This document shows, in pieces, positions 16,926 through 25,046 of a stretch of DNA of 64,000 nucleotides. Origin of the DNA: Pseudonocardia sp. TRM90224 (GTDB lineage: Bacteria > Actinomycetota > Actinomycetes > Mycobacteriales > Pseudonocardiaceae); the NCBI RefSeq assembly GCF_021245725.1, contig NZ_JAJGSX010000005.1, positions 226,134 to 290,133 on the forward strand. Reading direction: 5' to 3'. The notes under the pieces are model-generated. The model was given only the letters and a program-made list of their open reading frames with translations, was not told where the DNA came from and searched no databases. How positions within the stretch are numbered: the first letter of the stretch is position 1; the number at the start of each line of letters is the position of its first letter. The position numbers and the translations under genes are program-made.

Positions 16926-17725
16926 GCCCCACTCCCATCCGTGAAATGCGGCACCCGCTTCTCCAGCGCGGCTGCCGCCGCCTCCCGCTGGTTGGCGCTG
17001 CCCATGATCGTCCGCAAGCCGTCCCGCTCGGCTTCGAGCCCTTCGGCGAGGGTGCCCGTGAAGGCCAGGTCGAGCATGCGCTTCGCCCCGCGGATCGCGT
17101 CGGGGTTGCTCGTGGCGATCTTCGCAGCCAGCTCGTGCGCAGCGGCGAGTGGATCATCAGCGACGCGGTTGGCCAGCCCGATCCGGACGGCCTCCTCGGC
17201 GTCAACGGTCCGCCCGCTCCAGGTCAGCTCCGCCGCGACGGCCGGCCCGACGAGCCGCGGCAGCAGCTGCGTGCCCGCCATGTCGGGCGCGAGCCCCCAG
17301 CGGATCTCCAGCACGCCCAGCACGGTGTCGGGGGCGACGAACCGGATGTCGGCGCCGAGGGCGACCTGCAGCCCGCCGCCCAGCGCGTGCCCACGCACCG
17401 CCGCGATCACCGGGACCGGCAGCGTGTGCCAGACGAGCACGGCCCGCTGGCCGCGGGAGAGCCCGTCGGGCTCCGCCACCTGCGTCGGGCGCCACGTCCC
17501 GCCGCTCGCCATGGCCTGGAACGCGGACATGTCCAGCCCGGCGCAGAAGGACCGGCCCTCGCCGGAGAGGACCACCGCCCGCAGGCCGGGTGCGTCCCGC
17601 AGGCTTGCGCCGACCTCGGCCAGCGCGGCGAACATGCCCGCGTCGAGCGCGTTGAGCTTCTCCGGCCGGTTGAGCCGGACGTCGGCGACCCCGTTGTCGA
17701 TGGTGCAGAGCACGCGATCCGTCAC
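16922..17725 (-). CDS. Enoyl-CoA hydratase/isomerase family protein
   Basis: 267 residues, a second crotonase not very close in sequence to its downstream neighbour. The motifs are NRPEKLNALDAGMFAAL, GEGRSFCAGLDMSAF and RGHALGGGLQVALGADIRFVAPD, followed by EIRWGLAPDMAGTQLLPRLVG. A pair of coupled crotonases suggests successive or alternative steps on one acyl-CoA, such as an odd or unsaturated chain; this is inference. It is the first gene of the pair. Confidence 0.88.
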   Translation of the reverse strand: MTDRVLCTIDNGVADVRLNRPEKLNALDAGMFAALAEVGASLRDAPGLRAVVLSGEGRSFCAGLDMSAFQAMASGGTWRPTQVAEPDGLSRGQRAVLVWHTLPVPVIAAVRGHALGGGLQVALGADIRFVAPDTVLGVLEIRWGLAPDMAGTQLLPRLVGPAVAAELTWSGRTVDAEEAVRIGLANRVADDPLAAAHELAAKIATSNPDAIRGAKRMLDLAFTGTLAEGLEAERDGLRTIMGSANQREAAAAALEKRVPHFTDGSGA

Positions 17726-17854
17726 CCTCGGAGGCTAGAACAACTTTCCGGAATTTCGGGGTCGCGTCCTCTATCGGCTCAAATGCGGTGACGGTGCGTC
17801 ATCCGGCTCCCGCCGATCGGTGCGACCACCCGGTGCCAACTACCCTCCGAGGTC

Positions 17855-18961
17855 GTGGCCTCCCCCGATGACCTGCTGTACCGCAAGTCCGAGCTGGTCG
17901 AGCTCTCGCACGCCGTCGAGCAGTTCGCGCTCGCCGCGCCGCCCGGCAGCCCGCTCGCCGTCATCGCGATGTTCCAGAGGGAGTCGTACTTCGCCCGCGC
18001 CGCCCACGCGTACCAGGAGATCGCCGAGCGGGGTGCGGTCACGCTGGTCGGGATGGTCGCCGACGCCACGCCGATGCTGCCGATGGGCGTGCGCCCCGCG
18101 CTGCTCGCGGCCTCCGACTCGCTCGCCCGGGAGTGGAGCGTCACCGTGCTCGGCCCGCGCGGCGGGGCGACGCTGGTCGCGACCGACCTGGAGCGGGTCG
18201 ATCCCACCGCGCCGACGCTGGAGCACGGGCGGCAGTTCACGGGGCACTGGTCGTTCCGCCGCTCCGACGCGTACCGGGAGACGCTGCGCCTGCGCACCCA
18301 GCTGCGACTGCCGGCCGCCACCGCCGACGACATCGACGCCGTCCTCCGGGCGGTGCTGGACGAGCCCGAGCCCCGCCACCAGGACTGGCTGGACGTCCCG
18401 CTGCGGTTCCTCGCCGAACGGATGCGGGCCACCGCGCGCGAGCGCGCCGACGCCACGAGGGCGCTCGAGCTGGCGCAGGAGGACGGCGTCGAGCGCGACC
18501 CGCGCACAGGCGTCTACACCGAGACCTACCTGCGGCGATGGACCGCGGGCCTGGGCGCCGGCACGCTGCCGGTCGGGCTCGTGCTGGTGCGGGTGCCCGG
18601 CTTGACCGACCTGCGCACGCTCGGCCTGCGCGCCGAGCTCGCCGCGGTGCAAGGTGTGACCGGATGCGTCGCCGACCTGATCTCCGACACCGACCGGATC
18701 GTGCGGCTCGGCGGCGAGGCGCACGTCGGCGGCTCCGACGACTTCCTGCTCGTGCTGCCCTCGTGGTCGGACGAGGGCGTGCGACGGCTGGTCGACGAGG
18801 TGCGGGTGCGGCTGGCCGCGCTCGACCAGGCCTACCCGTTCGTCGCGCTGCCGGCCGTCACGGCGCACGTCGTCACCCGCGACCGACCGTTGCCGCTCGA
18901 ACAGCTGATGAGCGCGGCCACCGCGGAGGAGCGCCAGCTCACTGGCCCGCGATCGGGCTGA
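17855..18961 (+). CDS. DICT-domain sensor with degenerate GGDEF domain
   Basis: 368 residues. The N-terminal half (about 8-150) matches the DICT sensory domain (SELVELSHAVEQFAL, AMFQRESYFARAAHAYQEI). The C-terminal half begins RDPRTGVYTETYLRRW, as GGDEF domains do, but the active-site turn reads GGSDDF instead of GGDEF, and the DxLT substrate motif is altered. It is therefore probably a non-catalytic c-di-GMP- or GTP-binding domain, or a light/redox signalling output. DICT domains usually partner diguanylate cyclases and two-component proteins. The end overlaps the convergent GlxA-type gene by 23 bases. Confidence 0.8.
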   Translation: MASPDDLLYRKSELVELSHAVEQFALAAPPGSPLAVIAMFQRESYFARAAHAYQEIAERGAVTLVGMVADATPMLPMGVRPALLAASDSLAREWSVTVLGPRGGATLVATDLERVDPTAPTLEHGRQFTGHWSFRRSDAYRETLRLRTQLRLPAATADDIDAVLRAVLDEPEPRHQDWLDVPLRFLAERMRATARERADATRALELAQEDGVERDPRTGVYTETYLRRWTAGLGAGTLPVGLVLVRVPGLTDLRTLGLRAELAAVQGVTGCVADLISDTDRIVRLGGEAHVGGSDDFLLVLPSWSDEGVRRLVDEVRVRLAALDQAYPFVALPAVTAHVVTRDRPLPLEQLMSAATAEERQLTGPRSG

Positions 18962-19922
18962 CCACCGGGTTGATCGACACAGCGCGGAACGTCCGTCGGA
19001 AGTCGGCGGGAGACACCCCCACGGCCTTGCGGAAGTGGTGGCGCAGCAGCGCCCCGCTGCCGAAGCCGCAGCGTGCCGCGATCGCGTCGATGCCCATGTC
19101 GGTGTCCTCCAGCATCCGCTGGGCGAGCAGCACCCGCTGCTGCGTGATCCAGCGGTGCGGCGTGGTGCCGGTCTCCGAGACGAACCGCCGCGCGAAGCTG
19201 CGCTCCGACATCCGGGCCTGCTGCGCGAGCTCCGCCACCGAGTGGTCGACGTCGAGGCGCTCGATCACCCACTCCAGCACCGGCGCGAGCCGGTCGGCCG
19301 AGCAGCTCGGGATCGGCTGCTCGACGTACTGGCGCTGGCCGCCGTCGCGCTGCGGTGGGACGACCATGCGCCGCGCGATGACGTTGACGGCCGAGTTGCC
19401 CAACTCGCGGCGCACGATGTGCAGGCAGGCATCGATGCCCGCCGCGGTGCCGGCGCTGGTGACGATGTCGCCGTCGTCGACGTAGAGCACGTCGGGATCG
19501 ACGTCGGCGAGCGGGTAGCGCCTGCGCAGCTCGTCGGTGTGCATCCAGTGCGCCGTGCACCGCCTGCCGTCGAGCAGCCCGGCCTCACCCAGCACGAACG
19601 CGCCGGAACAGATCGCGAGGATCGTGGCGCCGCCCCGCGCCGCCGCCCGCAGCGCTTCGAGGCTCGCCTCGTCGAACTCCCGCGCCTTCGTCGCCGAGAC
19701 GGCTACGAGGTCGACGCCCTGCAGTCCGTCCAGGCCGTACTCCGGGGTTACCGTCGCGCCGACGGACATCCGCAGCGGACGGCCGGCCTCGGGCCCGCAG
19801 ACGCGGAACTCGATCGGCGGCACGCCCTCCTCGGTGCGGTCGGTGCCGAAGACCTCGCACAACGTGCCGAACTCGAACGGCGCGACGGCGGGCACGACCA
19901 GCGCGGCAACGGATCTGAGCAT
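18939..19922 (-). CDS. GlxA-family regulator (DJ-1/PfpI plus AraC HTH)
   Basis: 327 residues. Residues 1-180 form a DJ-1/PfpI-like domain with the nucleophile-elbow Cys in ILAICSGAFVLGEAGLL. Residues about 215-315 form an AraC/XylS double helix-turn-helix (SVAELAQQARMSERSFARRFVSETG, then GIDAIAARCGFGSGALLRHHFRKAVGVSPADFRR). Members sense amidated or methylated metabolites and activate catabolic genes. TATGCT ends six bases before the ATG with no ribosome site, indicating a leaderless transcript. The neighbours do not reveal the target. Confidence 0.9.
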   Translation of the reverse strand: MLRSVAALVVPAVAPFEFGTLCEVFGTDRTEEGVPPIEFRVCGPEAGRPLRMSVGATVTPEYGLDGLQGVDLVAVSATKAREFDEASLEALRAAARGGATILAICSGAFVLGEAGLLDGRRCTAHWMHTDELRRRYPLADVDPDVLYVDDGDIVTSAGTAAGIDACLHIVRRELGNSAVNVIARRMVVPPQRDGGQRQYVEQPIPSCSADRLAPVLEWVIERLDVDHSVAELAQQARMSERSFARRFVSETGTTPHRWITQQRVLLAQRMLEDTDMGIDAIAARCGFGSGALLRHHFRKAVGVSPADFRRTFRAVSINPVVSPIAGQ

Positions 19923-20007
19923 CCCCGAAGCATACTGGCAGGATCTTTACGAAGGAAGACGTTTCTGCCGCTAGTGTCAGCATCTTGTCGAGCGCAAACT
20001 TACTGCC

Positions 20008-20163
20008 ATGGCTACCGCGATTGCAGTCCTCGTCTTCGTCACCCTCCTCGTCTGGCTCTCGGCGGCACGTCCGTCGCTGCCGCGCCTGTCGCCCAGTGAG
20101 GAGGACCGTCAGCTCGCCGAGCTCCGCGCGCACGTCGGCGCGCGTGCCGACGTGCACCTGTGA
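20008..20163 (+). CDS. Small single-pass membrane protein (51 aa)
   Basis: A short ORF beginning MATAIAVLVFVTLLVWLSAA: a hydrophobic helix from residue 2 to about 18, then a charged tail (PSEEDRQLAELRAHVGARADVHL). It lies in the divergent space next to the GlxA-type gene and converges with the AlkZ-like gene. TAGTGT at about 19972-19977 could be its -10. Codon third positions are GC-biased as in real genes. Function is unknown. Confidence 0.55.
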   Translation: MATAIAVLVFVTLLVWLSAARPSLPRLSPSEEDRQLAELRAHVGARADVHL

Positions 20164-20173
20164 GCAGTACTCA

Positions 20174-21226
20174 TCATCCCGTGTACAGGCGGGCCAGCCG
20201 GCCCGCCTCCGCCGCCACCGCATCGGCGGCCGGGTCGTCGAGCTCGTGGAACGGCGAGCAGCTGATCTCGCCGTCGACGAACTTCCACGTGCCGGCGACC
20301 TGGCCGTCGACCAAGAACGTCGGGATCGACTGCGGCATCGACGTCGCGAACACGTTCTGCCTGTAGTGCTCCGGCAGGATCTGCCCCCTCCGGGCATGCA
20401 CCAGCAGCACCGCATCCCATTGCCCGATGAACCGCACGGGCGCCGGCGTCTCCGGGTCCGGCAGCGGCGCCTCCGGCAGGTCGAACAGCACGCCGCCCGC
20501 CTCGTCACGGAACCGGCGCAGCTCCATCCGTTCGAGCACCTCACGGGTCTCCGTCAGCTTCCAGCCGCAGAACGACCCGACGTCCTTCACCGATGCCGGG
20601 CCGAACCCGCCCAGGTAGCGCGTGACCAGCAGCTCGCAGCCTTCGGCAAGGGTCGGGCGCGGCTGCGGCAGCGTGATCGTGTGCTCGGCGAGCCCGTAGA
20701 CGTGGGCGCGCGGCGTGCCCCACGTCCCGGCCGGCGGCACCCTGACCAGGTCGATCCACAGCTGGACCCCCGGCCACGCAGCCTTCGGATGACCGTCCGC
20801 GACGAGCCGCTTCTGCAGTTCCGCCTGCTTGAGCGGGCCGTCGGCGAGGTACCCGCGCACGGCATCGGCCACCGTCTGCATGTCGATGTCGTCGGCCTTC
20901 CAGGCCCTGCGGAACCACTCCTGCCGCGGCTCCCGCACCGCCTCGACGAGCGGTGCGTAGTCGGCCGCCGAGAGCATGTGGATCGTGCAGCGCATCGCCC
21001 AGCCCTGCACGATCGACCCGTCGAGCAAGGCGGCGGTCAGCGCTTCGCGCTCGAAACCCGCGAGCCGCGACCACAGCCCGACGTACCCCGATGGCGAGTA
21101 CTGCGTCTGCAGGCACGCGACCTGCTCCACCGCGCTGACCAGCGACGACGTCGACCGTTCCAGCAGCAGCTGGCGGGCGAGCACCGCCCGGTTGAGCTCG
21201 CGGGTGCTCAGCACACGTTCGGTCAT
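20174..21226 (-). CDS. Winged-helix AlkZ-like DNA glycosylase family protein
   Basis: 350 residues of the HTH_42/AlkZ-like family. The QxQ motif (Q40-T-Q42 in VACLQTQYSPSGYVGLWSRL), which in AlkZ carries catalysis on alkylated or cross-linked bases, is present. GWAMRCTIHMLSAADY and a C-terminal FIGQWDAVLLVHARR/FLVDGQVAGTWK region are family features. Members repair interstrand cross-links or protect antibiotic producers from their own DNA-alkylating products. No toxin cluster is visible here. Confidence 0.85.
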   Translation of the reverse strand: MTERVLSTRELNRAVLARQLLLERSTSSLVSAVEQVACLQTQYSPSGYVGLWSRLAGFEREALTAALLDGSIVQGWAMRCTIHMLSAADYAPLVEAVREPRQEWFRRAWKADDIDMQTVADAVRGYLADGPLKQAELQKRLVADGHPKAAWPGVQLWIDLVRVPPAGTWGTPRAHVYGLAEHTITLPQPRPTLAEGCELLVTRYLGGFGPASVKDVGSFCGWKLTETREVLERMELRRFRDEAGGVLFDLPEAPLPDPETPAPVRFIGQWDAVLLVHARRGQILPEHYRQNVFATSMPQSIPTFLVDGQVAGTWKFVDGEISCSPFHELDDPAADAVAAEAGRLARLYTG

Positions 21227-21297
21227 GCCGCGAGTCTGCCTTCCGCCCTCGACGTGACATGAGTCAGGTCAGATCGCTGACCCGCCCCACTGCTCCC

Positions 21298-21369
21298 GCC
21301 ACCGTCGACAACGACGTTCTGGCTGTTGTTAGCGCTCACAAACAGCCATTACGTCGTTGTCGACGGTGG
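21298..21369. repeat. Family III palindromic element, copy 1
   Basis: Outer arms ACCGTCGACAACGACGT and the complement enclose an inner stem TGGCTGTT...AACAGCCA with GTTAGCGCTCAC in the loop. The right arm is also the last codons (TVDNDVMAVCER) and stop TAA of the MmyB-type gene on the minus strand. Other copies are at 28589 and 45008. Confidence 0.9.
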
Positions 21370-22195
21370 CGCGGGCGCGCAGGTGCGCCGCGGTGGTGTC
21401 GTCGGCGGGGATGAACGTGGTCAGCCGCGTCTCCGATGCGCGGCCCAGCCACAGGTGCGTCGCCGTGAAGGTGAGCAGGCCCACCTCCGGGTGCTGCACC
21501 CGTTTGGGGTGGCCGTGCATGGGCTGGACGTCGTGCTGGCCCCAAAGCGCCTCGAACGCGGGCGAGCTGTTGCGCAGGCGCGTGATGAACGACCTCCAGG
21601 TCGGATCGCCGTAGTGGTCGGCGAGCGCCGCGCGCAGCTGCGCGACGGCGCGTGGTGCGCTGTCGGGCCATTCGGGCAGCCGGGCCTGCCACTGCGGGTT
21701 GGTGAAGCACTGCAGCACCGAATTGCGGTCGGCGAAGGGCACCGAGCTGACGTCGAAGAGCCAGTCGTGGGCGCGGTTGAACGCAAGGATGTCGGTGCGG
21801 GCGTTGTAGACGGCCGCGGGGTAGGGCTCCAGCTGCGTCAGCATCACGCGGACCTCGTCGGGCACCGCCTTGCTCTCCGCCTCCAGCGGCGGCGGGGGCG
21901 CGCCGGCCAGCCGGAACAGGTGCGCGCGTTCGTGCGGGTCGAGCCGCAACGTGCGCGCGACGGCGTCGAGCACCTGCTCGGACACGTTGATGTCGCGGCC
22001 CTGCTCGAGCCACGTGTACCAGGTGACACCGACGCCCGCGAGCTGCGCGACCTCCTCCCTGCGCAGGCCCGGCGTCCGGCGGCGGCCCATCGTCGGGAGG
22101 CCGACCTGTTCCGGGGTGATCCGCTCACGCCGGCTGCGCAGGAACGCGGCCAGCTCCTGCTGGCGCACACCGCACGCCGCTGCAATCGTCGCCAC
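21329..22195 (-). CDS. XRE-type regulator with MmyB ligand-binding domain
   Basis: 288 residues. The N-terminal helix-turn-helix is ELAAFLRSRRERITPEQVGLP then TPGLRREEVAQLAGVGVTWY, the hallmark of the MmyB family; residues about 105-275 are the MmyB domain with YNARTDILAFNRAHDWLF and LGRASETRLTTF. Such proteins often repress a neighbouring transporter or dehydrogenase gene, here the divergent MFS gene. The GTG start is the last good start before the spacer; the longer open frame runs through the MFS gene. The final residues come from a family III palindrome. Confidence 0.88.
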   Translation of the reverse strand: MATIAAACGVRQQELAAFLRSRRERITPEQVGLPTMGRRRTPGLRREEVAQLAGVGVTWYTWLEQGRDINVSEQVLDAVARTLRLDPHERAHLFRLAGAPPPPLEAESKAVPDEVRVMLTQLEPYPAAVYNARTDILAFNRAHDWLFDVSSVPFADRNSVLQCFTNPQWQARLPEWPDSAPRAVAQLRAALADHYGDPTWRSFITRLRNSSPAFEALWGQHDVQPMHGHPKRVQHPEVGLLTFTATHLWLGRASETRLTTFIPADDTTAAHLRARATVDNDVMAVCER

Positions 22196-22239
22196 CCGAC
22201 CAGCGTCGCAGAGTCGCCACGCCCGAGCCAGGTGGTGCG

Positions 22240-22271
22240 GGTACCAGGATGAGCAGGCTTCTGGTACCAGG
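22240..22271. promoter_or_regulatory. Direct repeats GGTACCAGG x2, probable operator
   Basis: GGTACCAGG occurs at 22240-22248 and 22263-22271, 23 bases apart (about two helical turns), midway between the divergent MmyB-type regulator and the MFS gene. The half-sites contain the palindrome GGTACC, and CTGGTACCAG at the right site is fully palindromic. Confidence 0.6.
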
Positions 22272-22288
22272 CTCGGCGCCGGCCGAGC

Positions 22289-23725
22289 GTGGGCGCCATG
22301 GCACTTTCCACCCCCCTGGAACCGGCCGCGAACCGGGGGCTCACGCCGGCCGGCCTGACCACCGTCCTCCTTGGCGCCGCGCTGGCGCCGCTCGACTTCT
22401 TCATCGTCAACGTCGCGCTGCCCACGATCGGCGCCGACCTCCGGGCGCCCGCGGCCACGCTGGAGTGGATCGTCGCCGGCTACGGCATCGCGTTCGCGCT
22501 GCTGCTGGTCGTCGGCGGGCGGCTCGGCGACGCATTCGGGCGGCGCAGGCTGTTCGTCATCGGGCTGGGCGCGTTCACGATCACGTCGCTGATCTGCGGG
22601 CTGGCGCCGGACGCCGCGACGCTGGTCGTGGCCCGGGTGGCGCAGGGCGTCGCCGCCGGGCTGATGGTCCCGCAGGTGCTCTCGATCATCCAGACCAGCG
22701 CGTCCGGGGAGCGGCGCTCGCGCATGCTCGGGTTCTACGGCGCCACCGCCGGCGTCGCGATGGTGATCGGGCAGGTGCTCGGCGGCGTGCTCGTCACGGC
22801 CGACCTCGGCGGCGTCGGGTGGCGGCTGATCTTCCTGGTGAACGTGCCGATCGGGTTGCTCGGGCTCGTCACGGCGCGCTGGACGCTGCCCGAGTCGCGG
22901 TCGCGCGAGCCGCTGGGCATCGACGTGCGGGGGACGCTCCTGCTCGGGCTCACCCTGCTGACGCTGCTCGTGCCGCTGCTGGAGGGCCGCGAGCTGGGCT
23001 GGCCGTGGTGGTGCTGGGTGCTGCTGGCGGTGTGCCCGTTCGCCGCGGTGGCGTTCGTGCGGGCCGAGCGGCAGCTGGAGCGCGGTGGCGCGGTGCCGCT
23101 GCTGCCGATGTCGTTGCTGCAGGTCCCGAGCATGCGCAGAGGGCTGGCCATCGCCGCGGCGTTCTTCGCGGGGTTCGGCGCGTTCCTCTTCGCCGTCACG
23201 CTGACCGTCCAGGAGAGCCTCGGCTTCGGGCCGCTCGGCTCGGGCCTGGCGCTCGCGCCGCTCGCCCTCGCCTTCCTGGTCACGTCGCTGCTCGGCACCG
23301 GTCTCGTCACCCGCTTCGGGCGGCGGGTGGTCGTCGTCGGCGCGGTGGTGCAGGCGGTGGGGCTGCTCGTACTGATCGCGACGACGCTCGTCGCGTGGCC
23401 CGACCTCACGGTGCTCGCGCTCGTGCCCGGCTCGGTGATCTGCGGGATCGGGCAGGGGCTCGTCGCGCCGACGCTGTTCCGGGTGATCCTCTCCGGCGTG
23501 CCGGCCGAGAGCGCGGGGGCCGGGAGCGGGGCGCTGGCGACCACGCAGCAGACAGCGCTCGCGCTCGGCGTCGGACTGCTCGGCTCGCTGTTCGTCGCGC
23601 TGCGCGAGCCGGGGGTGCTGGGGCCGGAGGCGACGCTGGTGCTGATCGTCGGACTGCAGGTGATCATGGTGGTCGGGATCGCCGTCGCCGCGCGCCGGCT
23701 GCCCGACCCGCGCGCGGGGCGGTGA
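22289..23725 (+). CDS. MFS transporter, DHA2 (EmrB/QacA) family, 14-helix type
   Basis: 478 residues with the drug:H+ antiporter-2 pattern. TM1 is followed by LDFFIVNVALPTIGADL (motif D1), then WIVAGYGIAFALLLVVGGRLGDAFGRRRLF (motif A) and RVAQGVAAGLMVPQVLS. Hydrophobicity suggests 14 helices. It exports lipophilic drugs or natural products; the substrate is unknown. It is divergent to an MmyB-type regulator with shared direct-repeat sites. Start is GTG 22289, or ATG 22298 three codons later; neither has a strong ribosome site. Confidence 0.9.
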   Translation: MGAMALSTPLEPAANRGLTPAGLTTVLLGAALAPLDFFIVNVALPTIGADLRAPAATLEWIVAGYGIAFALLLVVGGRLGDAFGRRRLFVIGLGAFTITSLICGLAPDAATLVVARVAQGVAAGLMVPQVLSIIQTSASGERRSRMLGFYGATAGVAMVIGQVLGGVLVTADLGGVGWRLIFLVNVPIGLLGLVTARWTLPESRSREPLGIDVRGTLLLGLTLLTLLVPLLEGRELGWPWWCWVLLAVCPFAAVAFVRAERQLERGGAVPLLPMSLLQVPSMRRGLAIAAAFFAGFGAFLFAVTLTVQESLGFGPLGSGLALAPLALAFLVTSLLGTGLVTRFGRRVVVVGAVVQAVGLLVLIATTLVAWPDLTVLALVPGSVICGIGQGLVAPTLFRVILSGVPAESAGAGSGALATTQQTALALGVGLLGSLFVALREPGVLGPEATLVLIVGLQVIMVVGIAVAARRLPDPRAGR

Positions 23726-23760
23726 GGAGCCGCGAGCGCCCCGGGAGATGGCAGCAATGC

Positions 23761-23837
23761 GTGCGTTCCGCACGCGTGGGCAGGAAAGCCACTTTCCGGC
23801 CCTCACAGGGCAGGAAAGTGGCTTTCCTGCCCTCCCC
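23761..23837. repeat. Family I palindromic element, copy B
   Basis: The small GTGCGttCCGCAC hairpin and the paired 25-base arms (one mismatch) lie 35 bases after the MFS stop and 22 bases before the PcaB-like gene end, between two convergent genes. Almost identical to copy A over about 75 bases. Confidence 0.9.
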
Positions 23838-23858
23838 GGGCTCCGGTGCCCGGGGACG

Positions 23859-24980
23859 TCAGCGGGCGGCGAGGATGCGGTCCACCAGGTCCGCCGCGTG
23901 GCCCGTGTCGGTTTCCGTGCTGGTCAGCGCTAGGTTCGCGACCATCCGGTCGGGGTGGACCGTCAGGCCTTCGAGGCTCACCCGCAGCCGCGCGGCCGCG
24001 CCGCCGGTGGCGCGCAACAGGTCCGTGAGCGTCTCCCACTCCGCGTGCCACGCGCCGGCCGCGCGCTGGTGCTCGTGGTCGGCGGCGGCGAGCAGGATGG
24101 CGGCGAGACCCGGCGCGCGGCGGGCCGAGGCGCGGGCGGTGATCGCGGCGATTGGGTTGCGCTTGTGCGGCATGGACGACGAATCGCCGGGCGCGGCCTC
24201 GGACACCTCCCCCAGCTCGGTGCCGGCGAGCAGCACGACGTCGGTCGCGGGCTTCGCGCAGGCTCCGGCGGCGACGGCGAGCGCGCCGGCAAGCTCCCCG
24301 ATCCGGGTGCGCTCGGTGTGCCACGGCGGCGCGTCGGCGAGGCGCAGCTGCCGGGCGAGCGACTCCGCCACGGCCGGCCCGTGGGGGTGCAGTGCGGCGA
24401 GCGTCCCGGCCGCCCCACCGAACTGGACGGGCAGCGCAGCCACAGCGCGCTGCAGCGCCGCGCGGGAGCGGTCGAGCCCGGCCGTCCAGCCTGCGGCGAC
24501 CAGCCCGAAAGTCGTCGGCAGCGCGTGCTGCCCGAGCGTCCGGGCGATCATCGGGGTCTCGCGGTGCTGCGCCGCGAGCCGGGCCGCGGCGTCGGCGGCG
24601 CCGCGCAGGTCGTCGAGCACGACGTCGCCGGCCCAGCCGACGAGCAGCACGGCGGCGGTGTCCATGACGTCCTGGCTGGTCGCACCCGGGTGCACGGACC
24701 CGCCGGCGTCGCCGACGGCCGCGCGCAGCTGCCTGACCAGCGGGATCACCGGGTTGCCGCCCTCCACCGCCGCCATCCCGAGCGTCGCCGGGTCGACCGC
24801 GAGCTCGGCGGCGGCAGCTTCGATCCGCTCGGCGTGCGCGGCCGGGACGATCCCGTGCTCGGCCGCCGCGCGCGACAACGCAACCTCGACGGCGACCAGC
24901 GCGGCCGTCCACGAAGCGTCGTCGAGGCGCGCCGCAACACGATCGGCGCCGAACAGGGGGTCGAAGAGCGCTGAACCCAT
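23859..24980 (-). CDS. 3-carboxy-cis,cis-muconate cycloisomerase-like lyase
   Basis: 373 residues of the fumarase/aspartase superfamily, PcaB branch. Conserved blocks are VHPGATSQDVMDTA and the signature GDSSSMPHKRNPIA; QHALPTTFGLVAAGW is also typical. PcaB closes 3-carboxymuconate in the protocatechuate branch of the beta-ketoadipate pathway. At this length it is shorter than usual PcaB (about 450), and no other pca gene is near, so another lyase role is possible. The ATG is chosen because TACGGT stands seven bases before it (leaderless pattern) and no ribosome site is visible. Confidence 0.75.
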   Translation of the reverse strand: MGSALFDPLFGADRVAARLDDASWTAALVAVEVALSRAAAEHGIVPAAHAERIEAAAAELAVDPATLGMAAVEGGNPVIPLVRQLRAAVGDAGGSVHPGATSQDVMDTAAVLLVGWAGDVVLDDLRGAADAAARLAAQHRETPMIARTLGQHALPTTFGLVAAGWTAGLDRSRAALQRAVAALPVQFGGAAGTLAALHPHGPAVAESLARQLRLADAPPWHTERTRIGELAGALAVAAGACAKPATDVVLLAGTELGEVSEAAPGDSSSMPHKRNPIAAITARASARRAPGLAAILLAAADHEHQRAAGAWHAEWETLTDLLRATGGAAARLRVSLEGLTVHPDRMVANLALTSTETDTGHAADLVDRILAAR

Positions 24981-25046
24981 GCCGCGCACCGTACGGGCGC
25001 CGGGTGGTGGGCCCGGATTCGGCGGTCGGCTGGGGTCCCGAGCGGG

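Noticed and set aside
21329..23806. Extension of the MmyB-type gene to 825 codons
   Set aside because: The extra N-terminal 537 codons are the antisense of the MFS gene. The true start is the GTG at 22195.
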